Notes: a model not told the origin generated them from the letters alone. DNA of 64,000 bases from Lentisphaeria bacterium (GCA_018265615.1 JABLYX010000014.1:1-64000); one strand, 5' to 3'; shown: positions 33,625 through 43,201, counted from the first letter of the stretch. Numbers and translations are program-made.

Positions 33625-35939
33625 TGCGGTATCTCCTGTTCGAGTTTGAATGCCAGGTCGATGCGGAACGGCGGCGCGGCGACGGTCACGGGCCTGCCCG
33701 GCTCGATCTTGACGGTGGACGAGGCGACCTCGGCGTACGGCAGCGTCGAGAACCAGCGGAGGCGGTAGCTCCCCGGCGTAAGAAGGGCGCTGTCAAGCCG
33801 GACGGAGACATCCTTCACCTCCGGGTAAGCCGCCGCGTCGGCGGGGTAGCGCTGGGTCGCGGCGTGGTTGAAGAGCCAGCCGTAGGCGGCGCCCGGTTTC
33901 GCGAGCGCCATGGCCATGTAGCGCTGATCCTTCGGCGGCGCGGGGACCGTGACCGGGGGGACGGGCAGGTAGTCGAGCCTGCCGGAGCGCAGGTCGATCC
34001 CCTTCAGGTACTCCGCGAACGCCCGGTAATGGTCGTAGTGGTTGTTCAGATGCACGAAGTCGTGCCACCAGAGGAACGGCGTGCCCGCGAGGCGCGAGAA
34101 GAGCGACCCCCAGAGCCCGCAATGGATGTCGCCGAGCAGCTGATCCGGCGAGCTGCCGGACGGGTTCCCGCCGTACTCCGTGATGAGTTGCGGCTTGCCG
34201 TTTTTCATATTGGCGCAGTAGTCGCGCAGGTGCTCCGCGAAGTGCTGGCTCGGGTTGCGGTAGGCGTCCCCCGCCAGGTGCGTGACGGCGGGCTGCCGGA
34301 ACAGCTCGATGAGCCCGAGCTGGTTGCGGAACTCGCTGCATACGTGCGTCGAAACCGGCCAGCCGGTCTGGGACCATCCGCGCAGTTCCGCGGCGGCCCT
34401 CTGGTGCCACTTCTGGATCGAGCCGTCCCGGTAGCGTTCGCGCATCTGGCTGGTCAGGTCCACCTCGCTCCAGAGCTCGACCGCCATGATGCCCGGCGTG
34501 GCGCCCCAGCGCGCGGCGATGTAGCGCGCGCGCTTCGAATTGTTCTTGACGGCGGGCTCCGAGCGGAAGAATTCGCCGGGATCCGCGAGGAAGCCGCCGT
34601 TCGCGACGGCATACTCCGCGCCGGAGTTGACCGGATTTTCGCGCCACTCCGGGTCGGAGGTGTCCGAGAGCCGCCCGTGGTTGTCGATGATGAGGTTGAC
34701 GCGGACCCCGTTCCGGTTCGCGGTGTCGATCACGTGGTCGAGCCGCCACGCCGCCTCGGTGTTGTAGCGTCCGACGCCGTAGTAGCCGCTGCGGCTTGCG
34801 TCGTGCTCGACCGCGAATGTCCAGCCGGACATCCAGATTTCGGCGGCGGTGATCCCGGCCTTGCCGCACGCCTCGAGATAGTCGTCGTAGTCGTAGGTCC
34901 CGCGGTCCGGCAGATGGCCGAAGCCGAAGCCGAGTTCACTGCGGCGGTCGGTGTTGGTGTGGATGTTGAGCCCGACCGGGAAAAAGAACTCCCCGGTCGA
35001 AAGCTCGAAAAAGTACGGATTCTCCGCCGAGACCCGGACCGGGCCGGGAAGCTGCGACGGGAGCGCGGCGAAGCTGTGCCACTCCCCGGTGGTCTCTTCA
35101 TTCGCGCGCACGTCCTTTACGACCAGCCGCACCTGGTGCTCCCCCTCCGTGAGCGGGGTGAAGCGGACCTCCCAGAAGCCGGAACCGGCGGGCTGTGTGA
35201 TTTCACGTGTGAAATGGCGGGTGCGCGTGTAGTCGCGCGACCAGAAGCCCGGATAGCGCTTCACCTTGCCGTCCGGCGTTTTGAGCTCGTAATCGACCGT
35301 CACCTCCTCCGGGTCGTAGGGGTTGAAGAACTCGCGCGCGAGCCGGAAGCGGCCGGAGACGCGCCGGTTCACCTCGCCGGACTCCGGCAGCTTCCAGCCG
35401 ACGATCGAGAGCGGCTGCTTTTCCCGCTCCCCCGCGAGCTTCAGGCCGCGGCACTCGAACGTGAATTTGCGCGTTTCCCCGCCGTAGAGCGACACGCCGG
35501 CGGAGAAGAGCCGGGTCGCGGCCTCCGCGTCGAAGACCGCATCGTGGCCGACGCCGCGCCAGTTGCGCCCGGTCTGGTCGAGGCGGACGCTGATCTTCGT
35601 CCACTCGCCGGGCGTGAAGGCGAACTCCTCGATGCTCTGGAACCAGAGCCCCTCCTTGTCCTTGAAGAAGAGCACCCCCTTGACCGGCTCCGGCGTGTCG
35701 GCCGTGACCAGCGCTTCGAGTTCGAGGCGGCCCGCTTCGAACGCCGGGCGCTGCGGACGGAAGCTGCGGCGCTCCGGCTCGCGGTAGAGCTGCGCCCCGC
35801 CAGGGAACTCCACCTCGATTTTCGGTTCGCCGGGCACGATGAATTTCGCCCCGTCGGCGCGCCAGGCGCCATCGGCTGCCGCTGCCGGCGGCAGCAGCGG
35901 AAAAATGAGAGCAAGGAGGATTCCCGGTAGCAGTTTCAT
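33621..35939 (-). CDS. Secreted glycoside hydrolase with DUF5060-like and GH-A barrel domains
   Basis: A 772-residue exported enzyme with signal peptide (residues 1-22). Residues about 25-175 form a beta-sandwich; residues about 200-300 resemble DUF5060 (GFWEVRFTPLTEGEHQVRLV), which often precedes a GH-A barrel. The barrel (about 310-660) contains MAVELWSEVDLT near residue 490, where Ser replaces the usual Asn before the acid/base Glu, and QLITEYGGNPSG near residue 585 with the likely nucleophile. A C-terminal beta domain ends the protein. The substrate is unknown. It overlaps genes on both sides by 4 nt. Confidence 0.75.
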   Translation of the reverse strand: MKLLPGILLALIFPLLPPAAAADGAWRADGAKFIVPGEPKIEVEFPGGAQLYREPERRSFRPQRPAFEAGRLELEALVTADTPEPVKGVLFFKDKEGLWFQSIEEFAFTPGEWTKISVRLDQTGRNWRGVGHDAVFDAEAATRLFSAGVSLYGGETRKFTFECRGLKLAGEREKQPLSIVGWKLPESGEVNRRVSGRFRLAREFFNPYDPEEVTVDYELKTPDGKVKRYPGFWSRDYTRTRHFTREITQPAGSGFWEVRFTPLTEGEHQVRLVVKDVRANEETTGEWHSFAALPSQLPGPVRVSAENPYFFELSTGEFFFPVGLNIHTNTDRRSELGFGFGHLPDRGTYDYDDYLEACGKAGITAAEIWMSGWTFAVEHDASRSGYYGVGRYNTEAAWRLDHVIDTANRNGVRVNLIIDNHGRLSDTSDPEWRENPVNSGAEYAVANGGFLADPGEFFRSEPAVKNNSKRARYIAARWGATPGIMAVELWSEVDLTSQMRERYRDGSIQKWHQRAAAELRGWSQTGWPVSTHVCSEFRNQLGLIELFRQPAVTHLAGDAYRNPSQHFAEHLRDYCANMKNGKPQLITEYGGNPSGSSPDQLLGDIHCGLWGSLFSRLAGTPFLWWHDFVHLNNHYDHYRAFAEYLKGIDLRSGRLDYLPVPPVTVPAPPKDQRYMAMALAKPGAAYGWLFNHAATQRYPADAAAYPEVKDVSVRLDSALLTPGSYRLRWFSTLPYAEVASSTVKIEPGRPVTVAAPPFRIDLAFKLEQEIPQ

Positions 35940-37252
35940 GTGATGTCAAGCTCCTTCAGTGCGAGGTTGCCCGGGCTGCGGGACGCATCCTTCCGGAGGG
36001 TTCCGAGGCAGCGGACGACTTTTTCCAGTTCGGCGCTGTTGCCGGCCGGCGGGTTGACCATCCCGGACTCCTCGAGCATGGCGATCGCGTCGCAGACCGT
36101 ATAATGCTCCGACGGATGCGCGGGCAGGTAGTTCGGGGCGGCCTTGTCCTCTTCGAGTTTGTAGATCACGTTGGCTTCGACGAGCTCGTCGAGCATCGAA
36201 AGGGTGAGCACCTGGGGCAGCGGCAGCTCCTCGAAGAGCGTCTCCTCGCTGACCGCGCCCTTGTCGCGGTCGAACGAACCGAAGATCTTCCCGAGGATCA
36301 GCAGCTGGTATTCGCGGCGCAGTTTCAGGCTGATCCCGGCCTTGCCGAGCCGGTCGAAGAGCCCGCTGCCGATGTGCTGGTGGATGAACGAAATCTCCGC
36401 GCCGAAGAGCGCGATCTGCCACGAGAGCTTCAGCCAGACGAGGAAGAGCGGCAGCACCGCGAAGCTGCCGTAGACCTTGTTGTAGTGGTAGATGCGGGTC
36501 TGCAGCACGATGAAGCCGTCCTGCAGGAGCTGGAAGAGCACGCCCGCGACGATGCCGCCGAGCAGGGCGGACCTGAAGCGCACGCGCGTATTCGGCGCGA
36601 TGAAGTAGATCAGCGTGAAGGTCAGCGCGATGAGGACCAGCGGGGAGGTGTCGACCATCAGCGAAAACAGGAACGCGCCGCAGACCCCGAACCCGGCCCC
36701 TTCGCCGATCACTTTGCGCAGCACCGGCCCCGCGCTCGAAAGCACGATGATGAGGAACGGCGTGATGAGGATCAGCGCAAGGTAGTCGCTGAAGCGGCGG
36801 AAGAGGTTCCCGCGCGGCGGCAGGTTCCAGATCGCGTTGAACGACTTCTCCACGTTGTTGGCCAGCCACATGACCGTCCAGATCAGCACGATCACGCCGG
36901 CGCCGGCGATGATGCCGCTCTGCGTCTGCCTCAGCGTGCTGTCCGCGAAGTCGTAGATCCACTTCAGGATTTCGCGCTGGTTTGCGAGCTTTTCGCTCAG
37001 GATGTTCTGCAGTTTCTCCTGCAGCTCGAACCCCTTTGCGATGCCGAACGCGAGCGCGAGCATCGGCACGATCGCGAAGAGCGTGTAGTAGGTCAGCGCG
37101 ACGGCGCGCAGGCTGTTCCGGTCCGCGGAGAACCGCAGCGAGGAGAGCCAGAGCAGCCGCGTGAACTTCCCGATCGGCCCGAACTCCCGGTAGGAGTAGT
37201 CCGAACCGATGACATAGCGGGAAAACAGTTGTTTCATTCTTCCGTCGCGCAT
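35936..37252 (-). CDS. YihY/BrkB-family membrane protein with C-terminal winged-helix-like domain
   Basis: A 438-residue inner-membrane protein. Residues about 30-300 hold six membrane segments with the family marks ALTYYTLFAIVPMLALA, SFNAIWNLPPRG and YGSFAVLPLFLVWLKLSWQI. Family members were once called RNase BN, but this is not supported; a transport role is suspected. Residues about 320-420 form an extra cytoplasmic part resembling a winged helix (VSEETLFEELPLPQVLT), common in PVC and delta-proteobacterial members. The start at 37252 or 37237 (MKQLF) cannot be decided. It lies 18 bp after glnS and overlaps the next gene in ATGA. Confidence 0.85.
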   Translation of the reverse strand: MRDGRMKQLFSRYVIGSDYSYREFGPIGKFTRLLWLSSLRFSADRNSLRAVALTYYTLFAIVPMLALAFGIAKGFELQEKLQNILSEKLANQREILKWIYDFADSTLRQTQSGIIAGAGVIVLIWTVMWLANNVEKSFNAIWNLPPRGNLFRRFSDYLALILITPFLIIVLSSAGPVLRKVIGEGAGFGVCGAFLFSLMVDTSPLVLIALTFTLIYFIAPNTRVRFRSALLGGIVAGVLFQLLQDGFIVLQTRIYHYNKVYGSFAVLPLFLVWLKLSWQIALFGAEISFIHQHIGSGLFDRLGKAGISLKLRREYQLLILGKIFGSFDRDKGAVSEETLFEELPLPQVLTLSMLDELVEANVIYKLEEDKAAPNYLPAHPSEHYTVCDAIAMLEESGMVNPPAGNSAELEKVVRCLGTLRKDASRSPGNLALKELDIT

Positions 37253-37270
37253 CCGTCCCCCCCGTGTGTG

Positions 37271-38950
37271 TTACTTCGTCTGCCTGCTGCCCCAGGAGTC
37301 CTTCAGCGTGACGGTCCGGTTGAAGACCGGGCTGCCGGGCTTCGAATCGGGGTCGACGCAGTAGTAGCCGTTGCGTTCGAACTGCACGCATGTGCCGGCC
37401 GGGAGCTCCGCGAGCTTCGGCTCGACCAGCGCCTCGACGGTCCTGATGGAGTCCGGGTTCAGCTGGGTCAGGAAGTCCGCGCCGTCCGCGCCGGGCTGCT
37501 CGGCCGTGAAGAGCCGCTCGTAGAGGCGCACCTCGGCCGGGACGGCGCTGCCGGCCGAAACCCAGTGGATCGTCCCCTTGACCTTGCGCCCGTCCGGGGC
37601 GGAGCCGCCGCGGGTTTCGGGGTCGAACGTGCATTTGAGTTCGACGACATTGCCCGCCGCGTCGAGCACGGGCTCTTCGCATCTGATGAAGTAGCCGTAG
37701 CGCAGCCGCACCTCGCGGCCCGGCGCGAGGCGGAAATACCCCTTGACCGGTTCGAGCATGAAGTCGCTTTTTTCAATATAGAGTTCGCGTCCGAACGGGA
37801 GCTTGCGGCAGCCGGCGGAGGGATCCTCCGGGTTGTTGGCCGCGTCGAGCGGCTCCACGCCTTCATCGGGGTAGTTCGTGATCGTGACCTTCAGCGGGTC
37901 GAGCACGGCGAGGAAACGCGGGGCCGTGGCGTTCAGCTCCTCGCGCACGCAGTGCTCCAGAAGCGCGATGTCGGTCAGCGCCTCGAACTTCGTGATGCCG
38001 ACGGTTTTGCAGAGCTTGCGGATCGCGGCGGCGGGGATGCCGCGGCGGCGCATTCCGCAGATGGTCGGCATGCGCGGGTCGTCCCAGCCCGAAACGTGAT
38101 GCTCCTTCACGAGCTGCAGGAGTTTGCGCTTGCTCATGACCGTGTAGGTCAGATTCAGCCGCGAAAACTCGGTCTGCACCGGCGGGTTTTTGAACTCCAG
38201 CGCTTCGAGGACCCAGTCGTAGAGCGGGCGGTGGATCTCGAATTCCAGCGTGCAGAATGAGTGGGTCACGCCTTCGAACGCGTCTTCGAGCGGGTGCGCG
38301 AAGTCGTACATCGGGTAGACGCACCACTTGTCGCCGTGGCGGAAGTGGTGGACGCGGCGGATGCGGTAGATGACCGGGTCGCGCATGTGGATATTCGGCG
38401 AAGCCATGTCGATGCGGGCGCGGAGCACCTTCGCGCCGTCCTCGAATTCACCGGCCCTCATGCGTTCGAAAAGATCGAGGTTCTCCTCGACGGAGCGGCT
38501 GCGGCCGGGCGGCTCCTTGCCGGGGGCGTTCAGGTTGCCGCGGTATTCGTCCCACTCCCCGGGGGAGAGGTCGCAGACGTAGGCGAGCCCCTTTTTGATG
38601 AGGGTCACGGCGCACTCGTACATGCGCTCGAAGCAGTCGCTCGCATAGTAGAGGTGTTCGCCGAAGTCGAAGCCGAGCCACTTCACGTCGTTGATGATCG
38701 AGTCGACGTACTCCGTATCCTCCTTGGCCGGGTTCGTGTCGTCGAAGCGCAGGTGGCAGACGCCGCTGTTCTCGGCCGCCACGCCGAAGTCGAGGCAGAT
38801 CGCCTTGGCGTGGCCGATGTGGAGATATCCGTTCGGCTCCGGCGGGAAGCGGGTGACGACCCTGCCGCCGTTTTTATGGTTGCGCAGGTCCTCGGCCACG
38901 ATTTCGCGGATGAAGTCCAGCGGTGCGTTGTTTTCGTTGTTTTCCGGCAT
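37271..38950 (-). CDS. glnS: Glutamine-tRNA ligase
   Basis: A 559-residue class I GlnRS; the E. coli enzyme has 554. The HIGH motif region is TRFPPEPNGYLHIGHAKAI (residue about 38), and the KMSKS counterpart is VMSKRKL (about 268), as in the GlnRS/GluRS group. FDDTNP and the anticodon-binding beta barrels in the C-terminal half are also typical. The start at 38950 (MPENNENNA) gives the expected N-terminus, although the frame is open further upstream. A true GlnRS suggests that Gln-tRNA is charged directly rather than by amidotransferase. It leads an overlapping operon with a membrane protein and two secreted proteins. Confidence 0.96.
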   Translation of the reverse strand: MPENNENNAPLDFIREIVAEDLRNHKNGGRVVTRFPPEPNGYLHIGHAKAICLDFGVAAENSGVCHLRFDDTNPAKEDTEYVDSIINDVKWLGFDFGEHLYYASDCFERMYECAVTLIKKGLAYVCDLSPGEWDEYRGNLNAPGKEPPGRSRSVEENLDLFERMRAGEFEDGAKVLRARIDMASPNIHMRDPVIYRIRRVHHFRHGDKWCVYPMYDFAHPLEDAFEGVTHSFCTLEFEIHRPLYDWVLEALEFKNPPVQTEFSRLNLTYTVMSKRKLLQLVKEHHVSGWDDPRMPTICGMRRRGIPAAAIRKLCKTVGITKFEALTDIALLEHCVREELNATAPRFLAVLDPLKVTITNYPDEGVEPLDAANNPEDPSAGCRKLPFGRELYIEKSDFMLEPVKGYFRLAPGREVRLRYGYFIRCEEPVLDAAGNVVELKCTFDPETRGGSAPDGRKVKGTIHWVSAGSAVPAEVRLYERLFTAEQPGADGADFLTQLNPDSIRTVEALVEPKLAELPAGTCVQFERNGYYCVDPDSKPGSPVFNRTVTLKDSWGSRQTK

Positions 38951-39111
38951 GATTGCGATGACTCCAGATATGGTTGAATTCAAAAATCGGCTCGGTTGCG
39001 GGCAGGAGGCACGGCACGGCCCCGTCGCCGGGGGGCCGCGAACGGTTTGAATGCGTGTCGCAAAGCCATGACTGTCTGCTGCTCCGGTTTCACTGTTGAC
39101 TGTCCGGGAGT

Positions 39112-39140
39112 AACATACCACGTCTGCCGCTTTTTGCCAG
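39112..39140 (-). promoter_or_regulatory. Possible glnS promoter
   Basis: On the minus strand: CTGGCA (39140-39135), 17-bp spacer, TATGTT (39117-39112), about 160 bp before the glnS ATG. Moderate match only. Confidence 0.4.
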
Positions 39141-39170
39141 TCATCCGCCCCCCTTTTTGCAGGATTTATC

Positions 39171-39199
39171 TTGAATAATGGGGATTCGGGATGTATCTT
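39171..39199 (+). promoter_or_regulatory. Promoter of the rhamnosidase-esterase operon
   Basis: TTGAAT (39171-39176), 17-bp spacer, TATCTT (39194-39199), 28 bp before the ATG at 39228. Confidence 0.5.
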
Positions 39200-39227
39200 A
39201 CCGGAATCAATTCATTTGGAGAATTTC

Positions 39228-41597
39228 ATGGCGAAACTGACGCGGGTGACGGCCGGGAGCCTGCCGTTCGGACGGCGGAGCGGGGGGCGCGACTGGAACG
39301 GCGACGGCGTGTGGCGGGCGAAATGGATCACGCTGCCGCGCGGGCGGGGCGCCGCGGTGACGACCGCGTTCCGCAACCGCTTCACGCTCTCCGCCCCCGT
39401 GAAGCTGCCGGTCGGCGTCACGGCGGACGCGGTCTACCGGCTCTGGATCGACGGCGTCGAGGCCGCCTGCGGGCCGGAGCTCGGAGACGTGCGCAGCACC
39501 TTCGTCGACCTCTTTGAATTCGAGGCCGGGGCGGGCGAGCATACGCTTGTGGCGATGGTCTCCTCCTTCGGCGGGCGCGGGCCGCTTGCGAAGGTCGAAT
39601 TCGAACACGGCTTCCTCTTCGCCGCCGCCGGGGGCGGAGAGGCGGAGAAGCTCGAGAGCCGCGCCGGGAACTGGGAGGCGCTCCCCGTCCCCGGGCACAC
39701 CTGGGAGCCGGTCCGCGGCTGGGCGGCGAGCGTCGGGCAGGAGATGAGTTTCGACGCCTCCGGCTGTCCGGCCGGAATCGAGCACGGCGGCGGGGAGGGG
39801 TGGCTGCCCGTCACGGAGCTTTGGCCCGGCGGCGACGCGGATCTGCGCAATGAGTTCGGCCCCCAGCCGCTGCTGCGCGCCGCGACGCTCCCCGCGATGG
39901 AGACGAAGCCTGTGCGCGGCTTCTCCGTCCGCTACGCCGGGCCGTTCGGCGGCAGACGCTTCCGCGCCGCGGACAACCGCGCGCCGGAGCTCGCCGGATT
40001 CGGGGAGAAGCTGCGGGCGGGCGGGCTCGAGGTTCCGGCGCATACGGAGCTCCGGCTGCTGCTCGAGCTCGACGACTACTACTGCGCGCGCCCGCGCCTC
40101 GTCACTTCGAAAGGGCGCGGCGCGAAGATTTCGCTCGGCTGGGCCGAGGCGCTGATGACGGAGGAGAAGGAGGTGCGCGCCAAGGCGGACCGCACCGGCT
40201 GGCGCGACCGCTTTTTCTTCGGGATCTACGACCATTTCCTGCCGGACGGGCGCGACCGGATGGCGTTCTGGACGGCGTGGTACCGCGCCGGGCGGTTCGT
40301 CTCGCTCGAAATCGCGACCGGGGAGGAACCGCTCCGCATCGACCGCTTTCTGCTTGAGGAGTTCCGTTATCCGCTGGAGTTCGAAAGCTCGTTCGAATCC
40401 GGCTGTCCGGACCTTGACCGGCTCGCGGCGCTTTCGCGGCGCACGCTTGAGATGTGTTCGCACGACACGTTCATGGACTGCCCGTACTACGAGCAGCTCA
40501 TGTACCTCGGCGACACCCGGATCCAGGCGCTGCTGACGCTGGCGGTCTCCCGCGACGGGCGGCTGGTCGAAAAGGCGCTGCGGATGTTCGCTGCCGGGCA
40601 GCTCGGATCGGGGCTCTTCCAGTCGCGCTATCCGTCGCGGGTCACGCAGGTCATCCCGACCTTTTCACCGTTCTTCATCGGGATGCTCGAGGATTACGCG
40701 CGCTGGCGCGGCGGCCCGCTCGTCGCGGAGCTGCTCCCGGCCGCGCGGCGGGTCGCGGACGCATATGAGCGGTGGGCCGGCGCGGACGGGCTCGTCTCCG
40801 TCCCGCGCACGTGGTGCTTCGTCGACTGGGCGGCCGGCTGGCCCGCCGGGGTGCCGCCGGAGGCGGAGCGCGGTCTCTCCGGCATCGTGAACGCGCTTTA
40901 TCTTTACGGCCTCGGTTCGCTGGCGAACCTGTATGAGCTGACCGGCGACGCGGTCATGGCCGGATACTTCCGCTGCCGCGCCTCGGCGCTGGCCGATGCG
41001 GTGATCCGGGTCTTCTGGCGGGAGAAGCGGGGGCTCTTCGCGGACACGGCCGATGGCGGGAGCTTTTCGGAGCACATGCAGATCCTGATGCTGCTGTCGG
41101 ACACGCTGCCGGAGCCGGTTGAGGAGGCGTGCGCCGCGGGCCTCTGCGGATCGGAGGAGCTGACCCGCGCGACGGTCTATTTCAGTTTTTACCTGTTCGA
41201 AGCCTACCGGAAGCTGAACCGGCCGGATCTCTTCGACCGGCGGCTCGGCGTGTTCCGCGAAATGGACTCCCTCGGCCTCGCGACGCTGCTTGAGGAGCCG
41301 GAGCCGAGCCGTTCCGACTGCCATGCGTGGAGCGCGCATATTCTGTGGCACTTCTACGCGTCGATGCTCGGCGTGCGCCCGGCCGGATACGGCTTCCGGG
41401 CGGTGGAGGTGCGTCCGCAGCTCCTGCCGGGGCGGCGGCTCCGGGGGCGGGTCGTGCACCCGGCGGGCGGGACGATCGATGTGGAGCTCGACGGCGGCGC
41501 GGTTGTGACGCTGCCGCCCGGCTTATACGGAACCTATCACGCGCCGGACGGGCGGAGTTTCGCCCTGAAGCCCGGACGCAATGAAATCAAAGGATGA
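39228..41597 (+). CDS. GH78-type alpha-L-rhamnosidase-like protein
   Basis: A 789-residue enzyme without an obvious signal peptide, so probably cytoplasmic. The N-terminal 370 residues are beta-sandwich domains; the C-terminal part is an alpha/alpha barrel of the six-hairpin type. GH78 marks are HDTFMDCPYYEQLMYLGDTR (residues about 405-425, with catalytic acidic residues) and SDCHAWSAHILWHFYASMLG near residue 695, followed by the beta domain that closes GH78 proteins. It should release rhamnose from glycans or pectin-derived oligosaccharides. GGAG precedes the ATG at 39228. Its end overlaps or abuts the esterase start, so the pair may remove acyl groups and rhamnose together. Confidence 0.85.
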   Translation: MAKLTRVTAGSLPFGRRSGGRDWNGDGVWRAKWITLPRGRGAAVTTAFRNRFTLSAPVKLPVGVTADAVYRLWIDGVEAACGPELGDVRSTFVDLFEFEAGAGEHTLVAMVSSFGGRGPLAKVEFEHGFLFAAAGGGEAEKLESRAGNWEALPVPGHTWEPVRGWAASVGQEMSFDASGCPAGIEHGGGEGWLPVTELWPGGDADLRNEFGPQPLLRAATLPAMETKPVRGFSVRYAGPFGGRRFRAADNRAPELAGFGEKLRAGGLEVPAHTELRLLLELDDYYCARPRLVTSKGRGAKISLGWAEALMTEEKEVRAKADRTGWRDRFFFGIYDHFLPDGRDRMAFWTAWYRAGRFVSLEIATGEEPLRIDRFLLEEFRYPLEFESSFESGCPDLDRLAALSRRTLEMCSHDTFMDCPYYEQLMYLGDTRIQALLTLAVSRDGRLVEKALRMFAAGQLGSGLFQSRYPSRVTQVIPTFSPFFIGMLEDYARWRGGPLVAELLPAARRVADAYERWAGADGLVSVPRTWCFVDWAAGWPAGVPPEAERGLSGIVNALYLYGLGSLANLYELTGDAVMAGYFRCRASALADAVIRVFWREKRGLFADTADGGSFSEHMQILMLLSDTLPEPVEEACAAGLCGSEELTRATVYFSFYLFEAYRKLNRPDLFDRRLGVFREMDSLGLATLLEEPEPSRSDCHAWSAHILWHFYASMLGVRPAGYGFRAVEVRPQLLPGRRLRGRVVHPAGGTIDVELDGGAVVTLPPGLYGTYHAPDGRSFALKPGRNEIKG

Positions 41598-41605
41598 GAA
41601 ATAAC

Positions 41606-42415
41606 ATGGAAACGATCAAGCTCTGGAGCACGGTTGAAAGCGCGGGGACCGGAAATCCCGCCGACGATTTCGCGCCGTACCTCGAACCCTTTCTGCTCGA
41701 CAGGACGCAGCCGCTGCGCGGCGCGGTCATCGTCTGCCCCGGCGGCGGCTATGTGAACCGCGCGCCGCACGAGGGGACGCCGATCGCGCTGAAATTCAAT
41801 GAGCTCGGGTTCCACGCATTCGTGCTGCAGTACCGGGTCGCGCCGTACCGCTTCCCCGCGCCGCAGCGCGACGTGTTCCGCGCGGTCCGGATCGTGCGGA
41901 GCCGCGCGGCGGAGTGGGGCATCGACGCCGCGCAGATCGCGGTGCTCGGGTTCTCGGCGGGCGGCCACCTGACCGCTTCCGCCGGGACTCTGTTCGGCGA
42001 GGTCGACGCGAAGGCAGGGGACGCGGCGGACGCATATTCGCAGCGTCCGGATGCGATCCTGCCGTGCTACGCGGTGATCTCCTTCAGCACGGTCTGGGGC
42101 CACCGCGGCAGCGGGGAGAACCTGCTCGGCGCGTCGCTCGCGGAGCTCGAAGAGCGCTACTGCCTCGACCGCCGCGTGACGGCCGATACGCCGCCGGCCT
42201 TCCTGTGGCACACCGCCACGGACGGCGCGGTTCCGGTGCGGAATTCGGTCGCGTTTGCCGAGGCGTGCTGGAAGAACGGCGTCCCGGCCGAGCTGCACGT
42301 GTTTCCGGCCGGTCCGCACGGCATCGGCCTGGCGGCGGATTACCCCGACGCGAAGCGCTGGCCCGAGCTGGCCGCGAAGTTTCTGACGGCGACCTGCGGC
42401 TTCACCGCGCGCTGA
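41606..42415 (+). CDS. Alpha/beta-hydrolase esterase (BD-FAE/acetyl xylan esterase-like)
   Basis: A 269-residue cytoplasmic alpha/beta hydrolase. It has the oxyanion-hole segment CPGGGYVNRAPHEG, the nucleophile elbow GFSAGGHL (Ser about residue 115), an Asp in ATDGAVP, and the catalytic His in GPHGIGLA. This layout is that of small carbohydrate esterases (BD-FAE family). An ATG at 41594 overlaps the rhamnosidase stop in ATGA and is an alternative start, but the AGGA is better placed for 41606. It probably removes acetyl groups from rhamnose-rich glycans, a role inferred from its neighbour. Confidence 0.82.
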   Translation: METIKLWSTVESAGTGNPADDFAPYLEPFLLDRTQPLRGAVIVCPGGGYVNRAPHEGTPIALKFNELGFHAFVLQYRVAPYRFPAPQRDVFRAVRIVRSRAAEWGIDAAQIAVLGFSAGGHLTASAGTLFGEVDAKAGDAADAYSQRPDAILPCYAVISFSTVWGHRGSGENLLGASLAELEERYCLDRRVTADTPPAFLWHTATDGAVPVRNSVAFAEACWKNGVPAELHVFPAGPHGIGLAADYPDAKRWPELAAKFLTATCGFTAR

Positions 42416-42442
42416 CCATTTGCCGGAAAGGAGGATCACAAG

Positions 42443-43132
42443 ATGTTTTTTGACCCGGTTTACCTGCTCTTCACGCTGCCCGGCATCCTGCTGGGGCTCT
42501 GGGCGTCGGCGAAGACGAAGTTCACGTTCGACAAATATTCGCGCGTCGCGAGCGCGACGCGCGTGACCGGCGCGGAGGCGGCCGTGCGGCTGCTCTCCAA
42601 CGCCGGGATCCGCGATGTGCGCGTCGAGGAGACGCAGGGGTTCCTGTCGGACCACTACGACCCGTCCGCGAAGGTTCTGCGTCTGTCGCCCGGCGTCTAC
42701 CGTTCGGACTCCATCGCCGCGATCGGCGTGGCGTGCCACGAGGCGGGCCACGCGATCCAGCACGCGACGGGGTACGCGGCGCTCGGGCTGCGCAGCGCGC
42801 TGGTTCCGGCCGTGAACCTCGCCAGCCCCGGCGCGTACATCTTCTTCGTGCTCGGGCTCTTCATGCACAGTCCGGCGCTGGTTGTGCTCGGAATCGTCTG
42901 CTTCGGGCTGGCCGTGCTCTTCTCGCTCGTGACGCTGCCGGTCGAATATGACGCGAGCATGCGCGCGAAGAAGCTCATGGTTTCCTCCGGGATCGTGACG
43001 CAGAGCGAGGCGAAAGGAGCGGGGGAGGTGCTCTCCGCCGCGTTCCTCACTTATGTGGCCGCCGCGGTCACGGCGCTGCTGACGCTGCTTTATTTCCTGT
43101 TCCGGTCCGGCCTTTTGGGGCGGCGGGATTGA
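42443..43132 (+). CDS. YugP-type membrane zinc peptidase
   Basis: A 229-residue protein of the Zn_peptidase_2 (YugP) family with an N-terminal membrane segment and two or three more in the C-terminal half. The zinc motif is CHEAGHAIQHATGY near residue 97 (HExxH). SDHYDPSAKVLRLSPGVYRS upstream and LPVEYDASMRAKK downstream are typical. Proteolysis in or near the inner membrane is expected, but substrates are unknown. AAAGGAGG precedes the ATG. It seems to be a separate gene between the esterase and the LPS cluster. Confidence 0.9.
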   Translation: MFFDPVYLLFTLPGILLGLWASAKTKFTFDKYSRVASATRVTGAEAAVRLLSNAGIRDVRVEETQGFLSDHYDPSAKVLRLSPGVYRSDSIAAIGVACHEAGHAIQHATGYAALGLRSALVPAVNLASPGAYIFFVLGLFMHSPALVVLGIVCFGLAVLFSLVTLPVEYDASMRAKKLMVSSGIVTQSEAKGAGEVLSAAFLTYVAAAVTALLTLLYFLFRSGLLGRRD

Positions 43133-43157
43133 AAAAGCAATATCGGCGTGGTATATT
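43129..43157 (+). promoter_or_regulatory. Promoter of the LPS (Kdo/heptose/Lpt) cluster
   Basis: TTGAAA (43129-43134), 17-bp spacer, TATATT (43152-43157). It overlaps the end of the YugP gene and precedes the TTG start at 43202. Confidence 0.65.
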
Positions 43158-43201
43158 GAGAACCGTATGGACGGTAATTCATTCTGAACACGAGGTGCCA
43201 A

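Noticed and set aside
33384..35930. 848-codon plus-strand frame opposite the GH-A enzyme
   Set aside because: It is antisense to a coherent signal-peptide-bearing enzyme and has shadow-type composition.
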